From W0P28-013 sp051878315 (lineage in GTDB: Bacteria > Bacteroidota > Bacteroidia > Bacteroidales > Paludibacteraceae), in assembly GCA_051878315.1 (NCBI GenBank), contig JBJEJW010000017.1, positions 1 to 24,538 of the forward strand: a stretch of DNA of 24,538 nt. Direction: 5' to 3'. This document shows positions 15,299-22,182 of the stretch, one piece after another. The first letter of the stretch is position 1. Each line of letters opens with the position of its first letter. The translations under genes were made by a program, and so were the position numbers. The notes beneath the pieces are model-generated. The model did no database searches, had not been told where the DNA came from, and saw only the letters and a program-made list of their open reading frames with translations.

Positions 15299-16588
15299 AT
15301 GGAAGCGTCTAAAATTGCTATTATCGGTTTGGGTTACGTTGGTTTACCATTGGCCATAGAGTTTGGCAAAAAATATCGCGTAATCGGATTTGATGTTAAT
15401 AATCGGCGCGTGGCCGAACTCGAACACGGCGAAGATCATACGCTCGAAGCCGACTTGGTAGGTATGCGCCAAGCGGTTGAATTGTATAAGGCGACCCAAC
15501 AGCACGGTTTGTCGTTTTCGTGCGATGTGAACGATTTGCGGCAAGCAAATATTTTTATAGTAACAGTACCGACGCCCATCGATTGTTTCAATAACCCCGA
15601 TTTGACGCCGTTGTTGAAAGCCTCTGCTATGATTGGTAAAGTTCTGAAAAAGAATGATATAGTTATTTACGAATCGACGGTTTATCCCGGATGTACCGAA
15701 GATGATTGTGTGCCGGTATTGGAAAACGAATCCGGTTTGGTGTTTAATCAAGATTTCTTCTGCGGTTACTCGCCCGAACGCATCAATCCCGGCGATAAAG
15801 TGAATACATTGACGAAAATCAAGAAAATTACCTCTGGTTCGACACCTGTCACTGCTGATATTGTAGATGCATTGTATAACTCAATACTCGAAAACGGGAC
15901 GCATCGCGCACCAAATATCAAAGTGGCCGAAGCGGCCAAAGCGGTCGAAAATGCGCAGCGCGATGTGAATATTTCGTTTATGAATGAGTTAGCGCTGATT
16001 TGCGATCGTGTCGGCATCGATACGAATGATGTGATAGAGGCTGCCGGCACAAAATGGAATTTTTTGAAATATCGTCCCGGTTTGGTTGGAGGACATTGCA
16101 TTAGTGTCGACCCGTATTATTTGGCTCATAAAGCCAAAGCATTGGGCTATAACCCCGAAGTTATTTTGTCGGGACGTCGTGTAAATAACAGTATTGCCAA
16201 ATTCATCGCCGATAAAACTTTGAAATTGATGATTCAGAAAAATTATAAGATAAAGAACGCCAATGTATTGATGTTGGGTGTTACGTTCAAAGAAAACTGC
16301 CCGGATTGTCGAAACACCAAAGTAGTGGACATTGCTACCGAGTTAGAAGAATTTGGATGCAGAGTCGATATTTATGATCCTTGGGCAGATGCCGCACTTG
16401 TGAAACGCGAATATGGCAAAGATGTGATAGCAGCAGTTGATCCCTCCAAACATTACGAAGCGGTGATTGCTTGTGTGGCACACGAACAATTTAGGACATT
16501 CGATTTTGCCAAATATCAAGCTCAAAATGCGGTGATTTTTGATGTGAAAAATTTTGTCGATAGGGCATTGGTTGATGCTCGATTGTAA
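15299..16588 (+). CDS. UDP-N-acetyl-hexosamine 6-dehydrogenase (TviB/WbpO/WbpA-like)
   Basis: This 429-residue NAD-dependent enzyme is predicted to oxidise C6 of a UDP-HexNAc to the uronic acid. It shows the NAD loop GLGYVGLP (10-17), VTVPTPID (88-95), ESTVYPGCTEDD (125-136), YSPERINPGD (157-166, the hallmark of the HexNAc group) and catalytic Cys267 in VGGHCISVDPYYL (263-275). The C-terminal UDP-binding domain carries GVTFKENCPDCRNTKV. The closest style is TviB/WbpO (UDP-GlcNAc or UDP-GalNAc), though WbpA-like use is possible. It follows ugd by 11 bases, so the glycan may contain both GlcA-type and HexNAcA-type sugars. Base and codon style match the upstream genes, and the style changes after its stop. 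Confidence 0.92.
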   Translation: MEASKIAIIGLGYVGLPLAIEFGKKYRVIGFDVNNRRVAELEHGEDHTLEADLVGMRQAVELYKATQQHGLSFSCDVNDLRQANIFIVTVPTPIDCFNNPDLTPLLKASAMIGKVLKKNDIVIYESTVYPGCTEDDCVPVLENESGLVFNQDFFCGYSPERINPGDKVNTLTKIKKITSGSTPVTADIVDALYNSILENGTHRAPNIKVAEAAKAVENAQRDVNISFMNELALICDRVGIDTNDVIEAAGTKWNFLKYRPGLVGGHCISVDPYYLAHKAKALGYNPEVILSGRRVNNSIAKFIADKTLKLMIQKNYKIKNANVLMLGVTFKENCPDCRNTKVVDIATELEEFGCRVDIYDPWADAALVKREYGKDVIAAVDPSKHYEAVIACVAHEQFRTFDFAKYQAQNAVIFDVKNFVDRALVDARL

Positions 16589-16600
16589 AGAATAAATGTC

Positions 16601-17974
16601 GTGAGTCTGATAGACAAAATACTCTCTCGCATGCACCTAAGCGAGACCAAACAGAAAGTGGTACGCAACCTATTCTGGGCGGTTACAGGTAAGGTCGTTA
16701 CCTTGTTGGGTAGTCTGTTGGTGGGTATCTTTGTCGCGCGCTATCTGGGTCCCGAGCAGTACGGACTGATGAACTATGTGGTCAGTTTCGTAGCACTCTT
16801 TCAGGTTTTCGCCTCCTTTGGATTGGATAATATCGAGATACGCGAGGAGTCGAAGTGCAAAGGTACGGGGGAGAAGGGTAGGGTGCCCGGTGCAGAAGCC
16901 AATACCATCCTCGGCACGGCGTTCGGACTGAGACTGATCTTTGCGGGTATTACCATGCTCGCGGTCATCCTCACCGCATGGCTCTTTGAGGCGGACACTT
17001 TCACCAAATGGATGATTACGCTCTATTCGCTGAGCATGATTATGAACACCTCCGGGGTCATCCGCAACTATTTTACCTCTATCGTCTGGAACGAATATAT
17101 CGTCAAAACAGAGATTAGCCGTACCATAGTCGGTGCGCTAATCAAAGTCGTGTTGTTGCTCTTGCATGCCTCGTTAGCATGGTTCATCGCCGCCTCGCTC
17201 TTCGATACCATCCTCATCGCCGGTGGTTACCTCCTCTCCTATCGTAAGAAAATCGCCTCTCCCCGCCTCTGGACATTCGACCTCCCCACCGCCAAATACC
17301 TAATCAAAGAATCCTTCCCCCTCCTCCTCTCCGGTGCCGCCATAGTAGTCTATCAAAAGATAGACCAAGTGATGATTGGCAACATGATTGACAAGGCAAA
17401 TGTTGGTTATTATGCTGTGGCAGGAGCATTTGTAAGTGTAGCTATTTTTATCCCGAACATTATATGTCAAACACTCACGCCACTATTGGTTCAGTATTAT
17501 AATACCAATAGAAACTTATATCACCAACGGGCGCAACTGTTTTTGAATATCATGGTTTGGTCAAGTATATTTCTTGCAGTGCTGGTTTTTCTATTGGCGT
17601 ATCCTATTGTGAGATATACCTATGGTTCGCAGTACATTGAGGCGATACCAGTATTGCAAATTTTGATTTTCAAAATTGTGGGTACAGCAATGATGTCCTC
17701 ATCCGGCAATCTGATGATTATAGAGGGAGTGCATCGCTATGCTGCTATAAGAAATGGATTGGCATGTGTGGCTAATGTGGTACTGAACCTTATCTTAATA
17801 CCTAAGTTGGGTATTGTGGGTGCTGCTATAGCCGGTGTTGTAGCGTTGATGGTAGCAGGATATTTTGCTCATTTTGTTATCCCTCCATATTTCCGTTTTA
17901 TAAAACCACAAACAAAAAGTTTATTGTTAGGATGGAAAGATTTGGTTAATATACGCAAACTAATGAAAGAATAG
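16601..17974 (+). CDS. wzx: Wzx-type polysaccharide flippase
   Basis: This 457-residue polytopic protein (12-14 predicted helices) of the MOP/polysaccharide-transport superfamily should flip undecaprenyl-linked repeat units across the inner membrane. The N-terminus is classical: NLFWAVTGKVVTLLGSL then GIFVARYLGPEQYGLMNYV (about 43-61). Mid-protein, SFPLLLSGAAIVVYQKIDQVMIG is the family's usual start of the second half. Translation appears to begin at GTG 16601, 12 bases after the dehydrogenase stop; the next ATG is 10 codons in. Base style is odd: to about 17390 leucines are often CTC and many codons end in C, while beyond it TTA, TTG and T/A-ending codons dominate. The frame stays intact across the change. 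A recombinant origin is likely. Confidence 0.93.
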   Translation: MSLIDKILSRMHLSETKQKVVRNLFWAVTGKVVTLLGSLLVGIFVARYLGPEQYGLMNYVVSFVALFQVFASFGLDNIEIREESKCKGTGEKGRVPGAEANTILGTAFGLRLIFAGITMLAVILTAWLFEADTFTKWMITLYSLSMIMNTSGVIRNYFTSIVWNEYIVKTEISRTIVGALIKVVLLLLHASLAWFIAASLFDTILIAGGYLLSYRKKIASPRLWTFDLPTAKYLIKESFPLLLSGAAIVVYQKIDQVMIGNMIDKANVGYYAVAGAFVSVAIFIPNIICQTLTPLLVQYYNTNRNLYHQRAQLFLNIMVWSSIFLAVLVFLLAYPIVRYTYGSQYIEAIPVLQILIFKIVGTAMMSSSGNLMIIEGVHRYAAIRNGLACVANVVLNLILIPKLGIVGAAIAGVVALMVAGYFAHFVIPPYFRFIKPQTKSLLLGWKDLVNIRKLMKE

Positions 17975-17978
17975 CACT

Positions 17979-18947
17979 ATGCAAATAGATTATGCGTCAA
18001 TAATTGGGATTCCATCGTCCATCGTGTCATACAATATCCCTTTGTCATCTCGCACGTGGATTCATCGCGGGGGAAATGCAAAGGTGTATTTTACACCTCA
18101 AACCTACGAGCAGATACTATCTATTGCTCAATATCTGTACAGCCAGAAAGTAAAATTTGATGTTATTGGACATAGCAGCAATATATACTTTAAGAACTCA
18201 TATTGTGCTGATTATATACTCGATACCAAAAAATATGGAGGGGTAGAGTTTCTTGATGATAGTACTATTCTCGCGACAGCAGGGCTGGCAATGACTAAAC
18301 TTTCCCGCATGTGTATGGAGCATGGAATTGCCGGTTACGAAGGATTTGTGAGTCTACCGGGAACCGTTGGAGGGGCGGTAGTGAACAATAGTGGCTGTTA
18401 TGGTAGTCTTATGGAGGATGTAGTGCGCCAAGTGGAATTGCTAACACCCGATGGAGGAATAAAATTGTTATCCAAAGAAGCACTGCATTATTCACATCGA
18501 AATTCTGCTCTAAAAGATAAAACAATAGAGGGTGTTGTGTTGCGGGTATGGTTGGATACTTCTCGCCATGACTCCCCTGCTGCTCTGCTCGAAAAGGCAG
18601 AAAGATATACTCTTGACCGTAAGAGAACACAACAAGGTCCACTGAATAACTTAGGTTCCACGTATGCGCAGTTGCCATACAAACGCAATGCTCGAAATTT
18701 TATATGTCGAGTATTTGCTAAACTTTTTTCTATATGTAAGGTTGATGCTATCAAAGCGCGAAAATTAATGAAGTATGTATATCTTACTTTGTATGGAGAA
18801 ATAAAAATAGCAAAATATGTTTCCAACTATTGGATAGGCTGTTTTGTTTGGCAGGATGCTAGGGCAGATGAGGCTTTCAAACGATATTGTAAGATGATGA
18901 ATCGGATTTACAACCAACCAAGGTTGGAAATTGAGGTGCGGGAGTAA
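17979..18947 (+). CDS. MurB-like FAD-binding oxidoreductase in a polysaccharide locus
   Basis: This 322-residue protein resembles UDP-N-acetylenolpyruvoylglucosamine reductase (MurB). The FAD domain shows GHSSNIYF (64-71, for the MurB GxGSN loop) and EGFVSLPGTVGGAVVNNSGCYG (121-142). HRNSALK (173-179) corresponds to MurB YRxSxFK and keeps Arg174. GSTY (226-229) keeps the catalytic Ser227. The last residues LEIEVRE align with MurB LxxEVR, giving Glu319 as the proton-donor equivalent. The C-terminal half is otherwise divergent, and the protein stops three residues after Glu319. Its place between wzx and the wzy region argues against housekeeping MurB. A role in reducing an enolpyruvyl-sugar to a lactyl ether is an inference. 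Alternatives are a different flavin oxidation or an inactive relic. It begins 4 bases after wzx. Confidence 0.8.
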   Translation: MQIDYASIIGIPSSIVSYNIPLSSRTWIHRGGNAKVYFTPQTYEQILSIAQYLYSQKVKFDVIGHSSNIYFKNSYCADYILDTKKYGGVEFLDDSTILATAGLAMTKLSRMCMEHGIAGYEGFVSLPGTVGGAVVNNSGCYGSLMEDVVRQVELLTPDGGIKLLSKEALHYSHRNSALKDKTIEGVVLRVWLDTSRHDSPAALLEKAERYTLDRKRTQQGPLNNLGSTYAQLPYKRNARNFICRVFAKLFSICKVDAIKARKLMKYVYLTLYGEIKIAKYVSNYWIGCFVWQDARADEAFKRYCKMMNRIYNQPRLEIEVRE

Positions 18948-18974
18948 TCACAAAAGCCAACGGAAAGATTATAT

Positions 18975-19097
18975 ATTAACGTGAGTTCGATACAAGCAAA
19001 CTATTTTCAGCAGTAAAAAAAGACTAATTTGTTTTTCCCGACAAGTCAAGATAAACAGGGATAAACGGGAACAAACGGGGACAAACAGGGACAAGTT
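18975..19097 (+). repeat. Left inverted arm
   Basis: This 123-base arm pairs imperfectly with 20781-20879 on the opposite strand. Shared blocks in inward order are ATTAACGT, CGATAYAAG, TTCAGYAG, TTTTCCC and GGGACAAGTT. The arms differ in length because the tandem repeats in their centres differ. Confidence 0.6.
19051..19095 (+). repeat. Tandem 10-base repeat, consensus AYAAACRGGG
   Basis: Four exact-length units lie at 19051, 19061, 19071 and 19081 (ATAAACAGGG, ATAAACGGGA, ACAAACGGGG, ACAAACAGGG), with a fifth truncated to ACAAG. A related stretch, GGGGTAAACAGGG, occurs near 20810-20822. Confidence 0.85.
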
Positions 19098-19178
19098 CCG
19101 AATGATTTTTGATTTTTTTTGTTGACGAAAGAAAGATGGTTTTTGTAGTATGATGAGTTTTGTATTCCGATAATTAAT

Positions 19179-19261
19179 GTAAATTTTGGACTGCAATTCC
19201 AAAAAACGGCGTAAAATTTGGACTGAAATTCCAAATAATGGCGTAAAATTTGGAATAAATG
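19179..19261 (+). repeat. Tandem 32-base palindromic units upstream of the ATPase promoter
   Basis: Two full units (19179-19210 and 19211-19242) and a third partial unit (19243-19261) each begin GTAAA and contain TTTGGA. In the full units TTTGGA is followed by 7 bases and TCCAAA, forming palindromes at 19184-19204 and 19216-19236. The third unit has only the half-site (19249-19254) and runs into the -33 element. The layout suggests protein-binding sites, perhaps operators of the ATPase gene. Confidence 0.75.
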
Positions 19262-19292
19262 TTGCATATCTCCTAAAAAAGTAGTACCTTTG
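19261..19292 (+). promoter_or_regulatory. Promoter of the ATPase gene
   Basis: GTTG (19261-19264), 20 bases, then TACCTTTG (19285-19292), an exact -7 element. Transcription should start near 19299, about ten bases ahead of the ATG. The gene therefore has its own promoter and need not be read from the polysaccharide transcript. Confidence 0.7.
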
Positions 19293-19308
19293 TCGCAAAA
19301 TTTAGCCT

Positions 19309-20565
19309 ATGATGGAAAAGAGCAGACAAATAGCCGCTTTTGTAAATCGCATGCAAGGGAAAAGCACTGCGCGAATCTTAGTATTCACGGGAGCAAGACA
19401 GGTAGGAAAAACAACGCTGGTCAAAAAGATTCTACCGGATTATGCCTATCTCAACATAGAAGATCCCGTGCAACGAAAGACGTATGCCGAGTTGACTGCC
19501 CAACAATGGCAACACCTATATCCGCAAGCCATCTTAGATGAAGTGCAAAAAGAACCGCAGCTTATTGAGAGCATAAAGGCTACATACGATACCTACACAG
19601 ATGTGCGATACATCTTGTTAGGTTCAAGCCAATTGTTATTGTTAGAGAAGGTGAAAGAATCTTTGGCGGGTCGATGTGTAATCATAGAGATGTACCCGCT
19701 TACTTTGCCGGAATTGCGAACAACAGGGTGGAAAACAGAGACTCCTTTGTCTGATTGGCAAAACCTTTTAAGAGCACCGATGGATGAGCCCGTTTTTCTG
19801 CCGAACTTCCTCTTAGACCCCAACAACGCGGAGAAAACTGCGGCATGGACACATTACCTTCGCTATGGTGCCTATCCGGCATTGGTGCAAGAAGATATGG
19901 ACGAAGATGACCGCTATGAGTGGTTGCAAAACTATATACACACCTATTTGGAACGAGATATTCGCGACTTGGCTGCCTTCCGTGATCTGGATCCGTTCAT
20001 CAAACTGCAACGCGCTACCGCTGTATATACAGGATGCGTACTCAACGCCTCCAATCTGGCACGCGACATCGGTATAACATCCAAAACGATACAACGCTAC
20101 ATCGAATATCTGCGACTGAGTTATCAGGTGATAGTCTTGCCGGCTTGGGAACGTAATGCTGCCAAACGATTGACGAAAGCACCCAAAATACACATGATGG
20201 ACAATGGGGTTTTGCAAGCCATATTGCAAAAACGTGGGGGCATAACCGGTCAGGAGTTTGAAAGCCTTGTGGTGGCGGAGATCTACAAGCAGGCAAAGAA
20301 TATACGTGCCAATGTATCGTTTTATCACCTCCGTTCACAGGATGGTAGAGAAGTGGATTTGCTCGTAGAAACGCAAGAGGGATATTTTGCCTTTGAAATC
20401 AAAATGGCAGACCATGTCTCCATCGCGGATGCCCGCCATTTGGTTGCCTTGGAGCCTCTTTTGGATAAGCCTCTATTGCAGGGGTTTGTTTTATCGAATG
20501 ATCCTGTAAACCATCATTTTCATCCTAAGATTCAAGCCCTGCATGCTGCCGCACTTTTAGGCTAA
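19309..20565 (+). CDS. AAA-type ATPase with DUF4143 region and C-terminal nuclease-like motif
   Basis: This 418-residue cytoplasmic protein belongs to the AAA_14/DUF4143 family, frequent in Bacteroidota and archaea, with no agreed function. Walker A is GARQVGKTT (28-36), Walker B is ILDEV (75-79), a sensor-like LLGSSQ lies at 103-108, and SLAGR (118-122) is family-typical. YLERDI (213-218) opens the DUF4143 part, which contains a winged-helix-like stretch (NLARDIGITSKTIQRYIEYL, 249-268). Near the end, EVDLLV (348-353) followed by FEIKM (362-366) gives Asp350...Glu363-x-Lys365, the PD-(D/E)XK pattern, so DNA cleavage or binding is conceivable. The ATG at 19312 is an equally possible start. It has its own promoter, lies inside inverted arms, and splits the polysaccharide locus without helping its chemistry. 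Confidence 0.92.
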   Translation: MMEKSRQIAAFVNRMQGKSTARILVFTGARQVGKTTLVKKILPDYAYLNIEDPVQRKTYAELTAQQWQHLYPQAILDEVQKEPQLIESIKATYDTYTDVRYILLGSSQLLLLEKVKESLAGRCVIIEMYPLTLPELRTTGWKTETPLSDWQNLLRAPMDEPVFLPNFLLDPNNAEKTAAWTHYLRYGAYPALVQEDMDEDDRYEWLQNYIHTYLERDIRDLAAFRDLDPFIKLQRATAVYTGCVLNASNLARDIGITSKTIQRYIEYLRLSYQVIVLPAWERNAAKRLTKAPKIHMMDNGVLQAILQKRGGITGQEFESLVVAEIYKQAKNIRANVSFYHLRSQDGREVDLLVETQEGYFAFEIKMADHVSIADARHLVALEPLLDKPLLQGFVLSNDPVNHHFHPKIQALHAAALLG

Positions 20566-20573
20566 TATCCGAT

Positions 20574-20615
20574 GCGTAGGCAGTAAGAGAACTGTGATAG
20601 AAAGACTGCTTACGC
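20574..20615 (+). other. Long-loop hairpin after the ATPase gene
   Basis: GCGTAGGCAGT (20574-20584) pairs with ACTGCTTACGC (20605-20615), 11 pairs including one G-U, around a 20-base loop. It starts eight bases after the ATPase stop. No T-tract follows, so it may be an RNA 3' stability or stop structure rather than a standard intrinsic terminator. Confidence 0.5.
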
Positions 20616-20780
20616 GACAATGGTACGATAAAGTGATTAATTTTACGTGAACTCGAAATAAAAATACATACATCGAAACAAAGACAATCCTTTTATTTCA
20701 ACACAAATTTCCAAAAATTACTCAAATATTTTTTTCTTTAACATATAATTTTCGTATCATTAATCATTAATTCATCACCA

Positions 20781-20879
20781 AACTTGTCCCGACCAGTCCT
20801 CGACCAGTCGGGGTAAACAGGGAAAACCCTATTACTTTTGCCTACTGAAGGTCCTTACTTATATCGGCTCTACGTTAAT
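20781..20879 (-). repeat. Right inverted arm with 11-base direct repeats
   Basis: This is the opposite-strand partner of 18975-19097. It contains GACCAGTC twice (20791-20798 and 20802-20809), an 11-base period, in the place where the left arm carries its 10-base array. It ends inward with the same GGGACAAGTT block (20790-20781 on the minus strand). Confidence 0.6.
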
Positions 20880-21006
20880 TAGATGTAATAAAAAATATTT
20901 GAACAATTTTTGAATATATTTATAGAAGAACTACATCATTTTGGTTCATTATAGCCAAATATTATTGTTCGTTTTTGTTGCAATATATCTTGAACACACG
21001 TAAAAT

Positions 21007-22182
21007 ATGCTAAAAAGAATCATAATAGAAAAGTTGTATCTCCTCCTTACCATTATTGTTTTAGGATTATGGAGCGCACTAAATATGCTTCAAATGGAAC
21101 ACGATAGTATTGTGGCTACCGATGATTCGTTGGTGATAAAATTATTGTTGGGCGTGATGGCTGTTTTGGTGAGTGGATATTTGTTGGTAAATTATCAGTA
21201 TGTGCACTTGGGAAAGATAGGCAGACTACTTTTAATCTTGTCAGTTTATATGGCAATCGCACGTGTGGCTGTACTGCCGCCTACGGTCGGGGCTCTCTCT
21301 CTTATTTATCAACCGATGCAAGATATGATAGTTGTTCTCTTATTCCTGCTTGCATCTACTCTTGCGAACAAATCTGATGAGTTGCGTGATTTCTTTTCCA
21401 CATGGATTATTGTGGGTATGCTTATCATTGCCTATATATTCTTGCAGAATTGGCGATTTTTGAATGCTGTTGATGAGGCTCACATGGGAACTGCGTATTG
21501 GATAATGTTTTTTTTACCGATTTTACTTTATACGCCACATAAATGGTTACGTTATGTGGGAACAATTTTAGTCGGGACCATTCTTTTTGCTTCGTTCAAG
21601 CGCGGTGGTATCCTCGCTTTCGGGTGCGGACTGGTTGCTTACTTATTTGTCAAAGAAGTGTTAATTGGGCGCAAATTTAGCAAATTGATGTATTTCGTTG
21701 TAGCCCTTATTGCATTGGCGGTGGTGTTTTTAGTTGTGGATAATGCGATGGATAATGTTTTGTCCGATCGGTTCTTAAATATCAAGAACGATGGTGGAAG
21801 CGACCGTGACCAAGTATGGGCAACCACTTGGCAGATGATTCTGAGAAGCGACATTGAAGAACTTCTCTTTGGTCACGGATATAATATGGTTCTTACTTAT
21901 TCCCCGTTAGGCTTGTCTGCTCACAACGATTTCTTGGAATCTATTTACGACTTTGGTTTGTTTGGTAGTCTATTCTATGTGATGTTGCATGTGTTGCTTA
22001 TCCGACAAATCTTCCGCAATATCCGCATGCGCAATTCTGAGGCTGCTATCATGGCATTTTCCTACGCTTTTTTTATTGTCCTCTCGCTTATATCGCATGT
22101 TCTTATCTATCCGTGGTTTGCCTTTATGGCATTATCCTGGGGATTGAGTTGTGCCAGCGAACGAAAAGCATTATCCATATGA
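21007..22182 (+). CDS. wzy: Wzy-type O-antigen/capsule polymerase
   Basis: This 391-residue inner-membrane protein has about ten hydrophobic helices and a large extracytoplasmic loop before the last few. That loop (about 255-325) shows the Wzy_C/ligase pattern: SDRDQVWATTWQMI, FGHGYN, then SAHNDFLESIYDFGLFG, where the His-Asn pair is characteristic. It should join flipped repeat units into a chain in the periplasm; an O-antigen ligase role cannot be excluded, as the families share this fold. A short conserved loop FKRGGILAF occurs near residue 198. It follows the ATPase cassette by 441 bases and overlaps the pyruvyl-transferase gene by four bases (ATGA). Its own promoter is not clear. Confidence 0.88.
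   Translation: MLKRIIIEKLYLLLTIIVLGLWSALNMLQMEHDSIVATDDSLVIKLLLGVMAVLVSGYLLVNYQYVHLGKIGRLLLILSVYMAIARVAVLPPTVGALSLIYQPMQDMIVVLLFLLASTLANKSDELRDFFSTWIIVGMLIIAYIFLQNWRFLNAVDEAHMGTAYWIMFFLPILLYTPHKWLRYVGTILVGTILFASFKRGGILAFGCGLVAYLFVKEVLIGRKFSKLMYFVVALIALAVVFLVVDNAMDNVLSDRFLNIKNDGGSDRDQVWATTWQMILRSDIEELLFGHGYNMVLTYSPLGLSAHNDFLESIYDFGLFGSLFYVMLHVLLIRQIFRNIRMRNSEAAIMAFSYAFFIVLSLISHVLIYPWFAFMALSWGLSCASERKALSI

Larger units (their letters stand above)
18948..19308. other. Repeat-rich intergenic region left of the ATPase gene
   Basis: This is about 360 bases without a credible gene. From left to right it holds the left inverted arm (18975-19097), including a 10-base tandem array; a T/A-rich spacer (19098-19178); tandem palindromes (19179-19261); and the ATPase promoter (19261-19292). 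The open frames on the minus strand here are repeat-derived and are rejected as genes. No terminator is evident after the MurB-like gene. Confidence 0.7.
18975..20879 (+). mobile_element. Putative 1.9 kb ATPase-carrying element with inverted arms
   Basis: The ends read ATTAACGT...CGATACAAG (18975-18996) and, on the opposite strand, ATTAACGT...CGATATAAG (20879-20858), 16 of 22 positions equal. Inward of these, both arms share further ordered blocks: TTCAG(C/T)AG, an A-rich patch, TTTTCCC, short tandem repeats ending in GGG, and finally GGGACAAGTT. The only gene inside is the AAA/DUF4143 ATPase; no transposase or integrase is present. No clear target-site duplication was found. Its position between a MurB-like gene and wzy in an otherwise continuous polysaccharide locus supports insertion. 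Alternatively, two copies of an intergenic repeat family happen to flank the gene in opposite orientation. Confidence 0.45.
20566..21006. other. Intergenic region right of the ATPase gene
   Basis: This is about 440 AT-rich bases without a gene. It holds the hairpin at 20574-20615, a partial end-like motif ACGTGAACTCGA (20645-20656) in the same orientation as the left arm, the right inverted arm (20781-20879), and then about 125 bases before the wzy ATG. No exact TAnnTTTG element precedes wzy; TCATTTTG (20936-20943) is one base off, with a poorly spaced TTTTTG upstream (20907-20912). Confidence 0.6.

Noticed and set aside
18981..18997. GAGTTCGATAC, similar to a tRNA T-loop
   Set aside because: The flanking bases do not pair as a T-stem, and no acceptor or anticodon arm surrounds it. 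It is part of the left inverted arm.
19051..19261. Short repeats considered as a CRISPR array
   Set aside because: The units are contiguous, with no unique spacers of 25-40 bases and no cas gene nearby.
18969..19298. 109-codon minus-strand open frame left of the ATPase gene
   Set aside because: Built from the inverted arm and tandem repeats. Its regularity comes from the DNA repeats, not from protein constraint.
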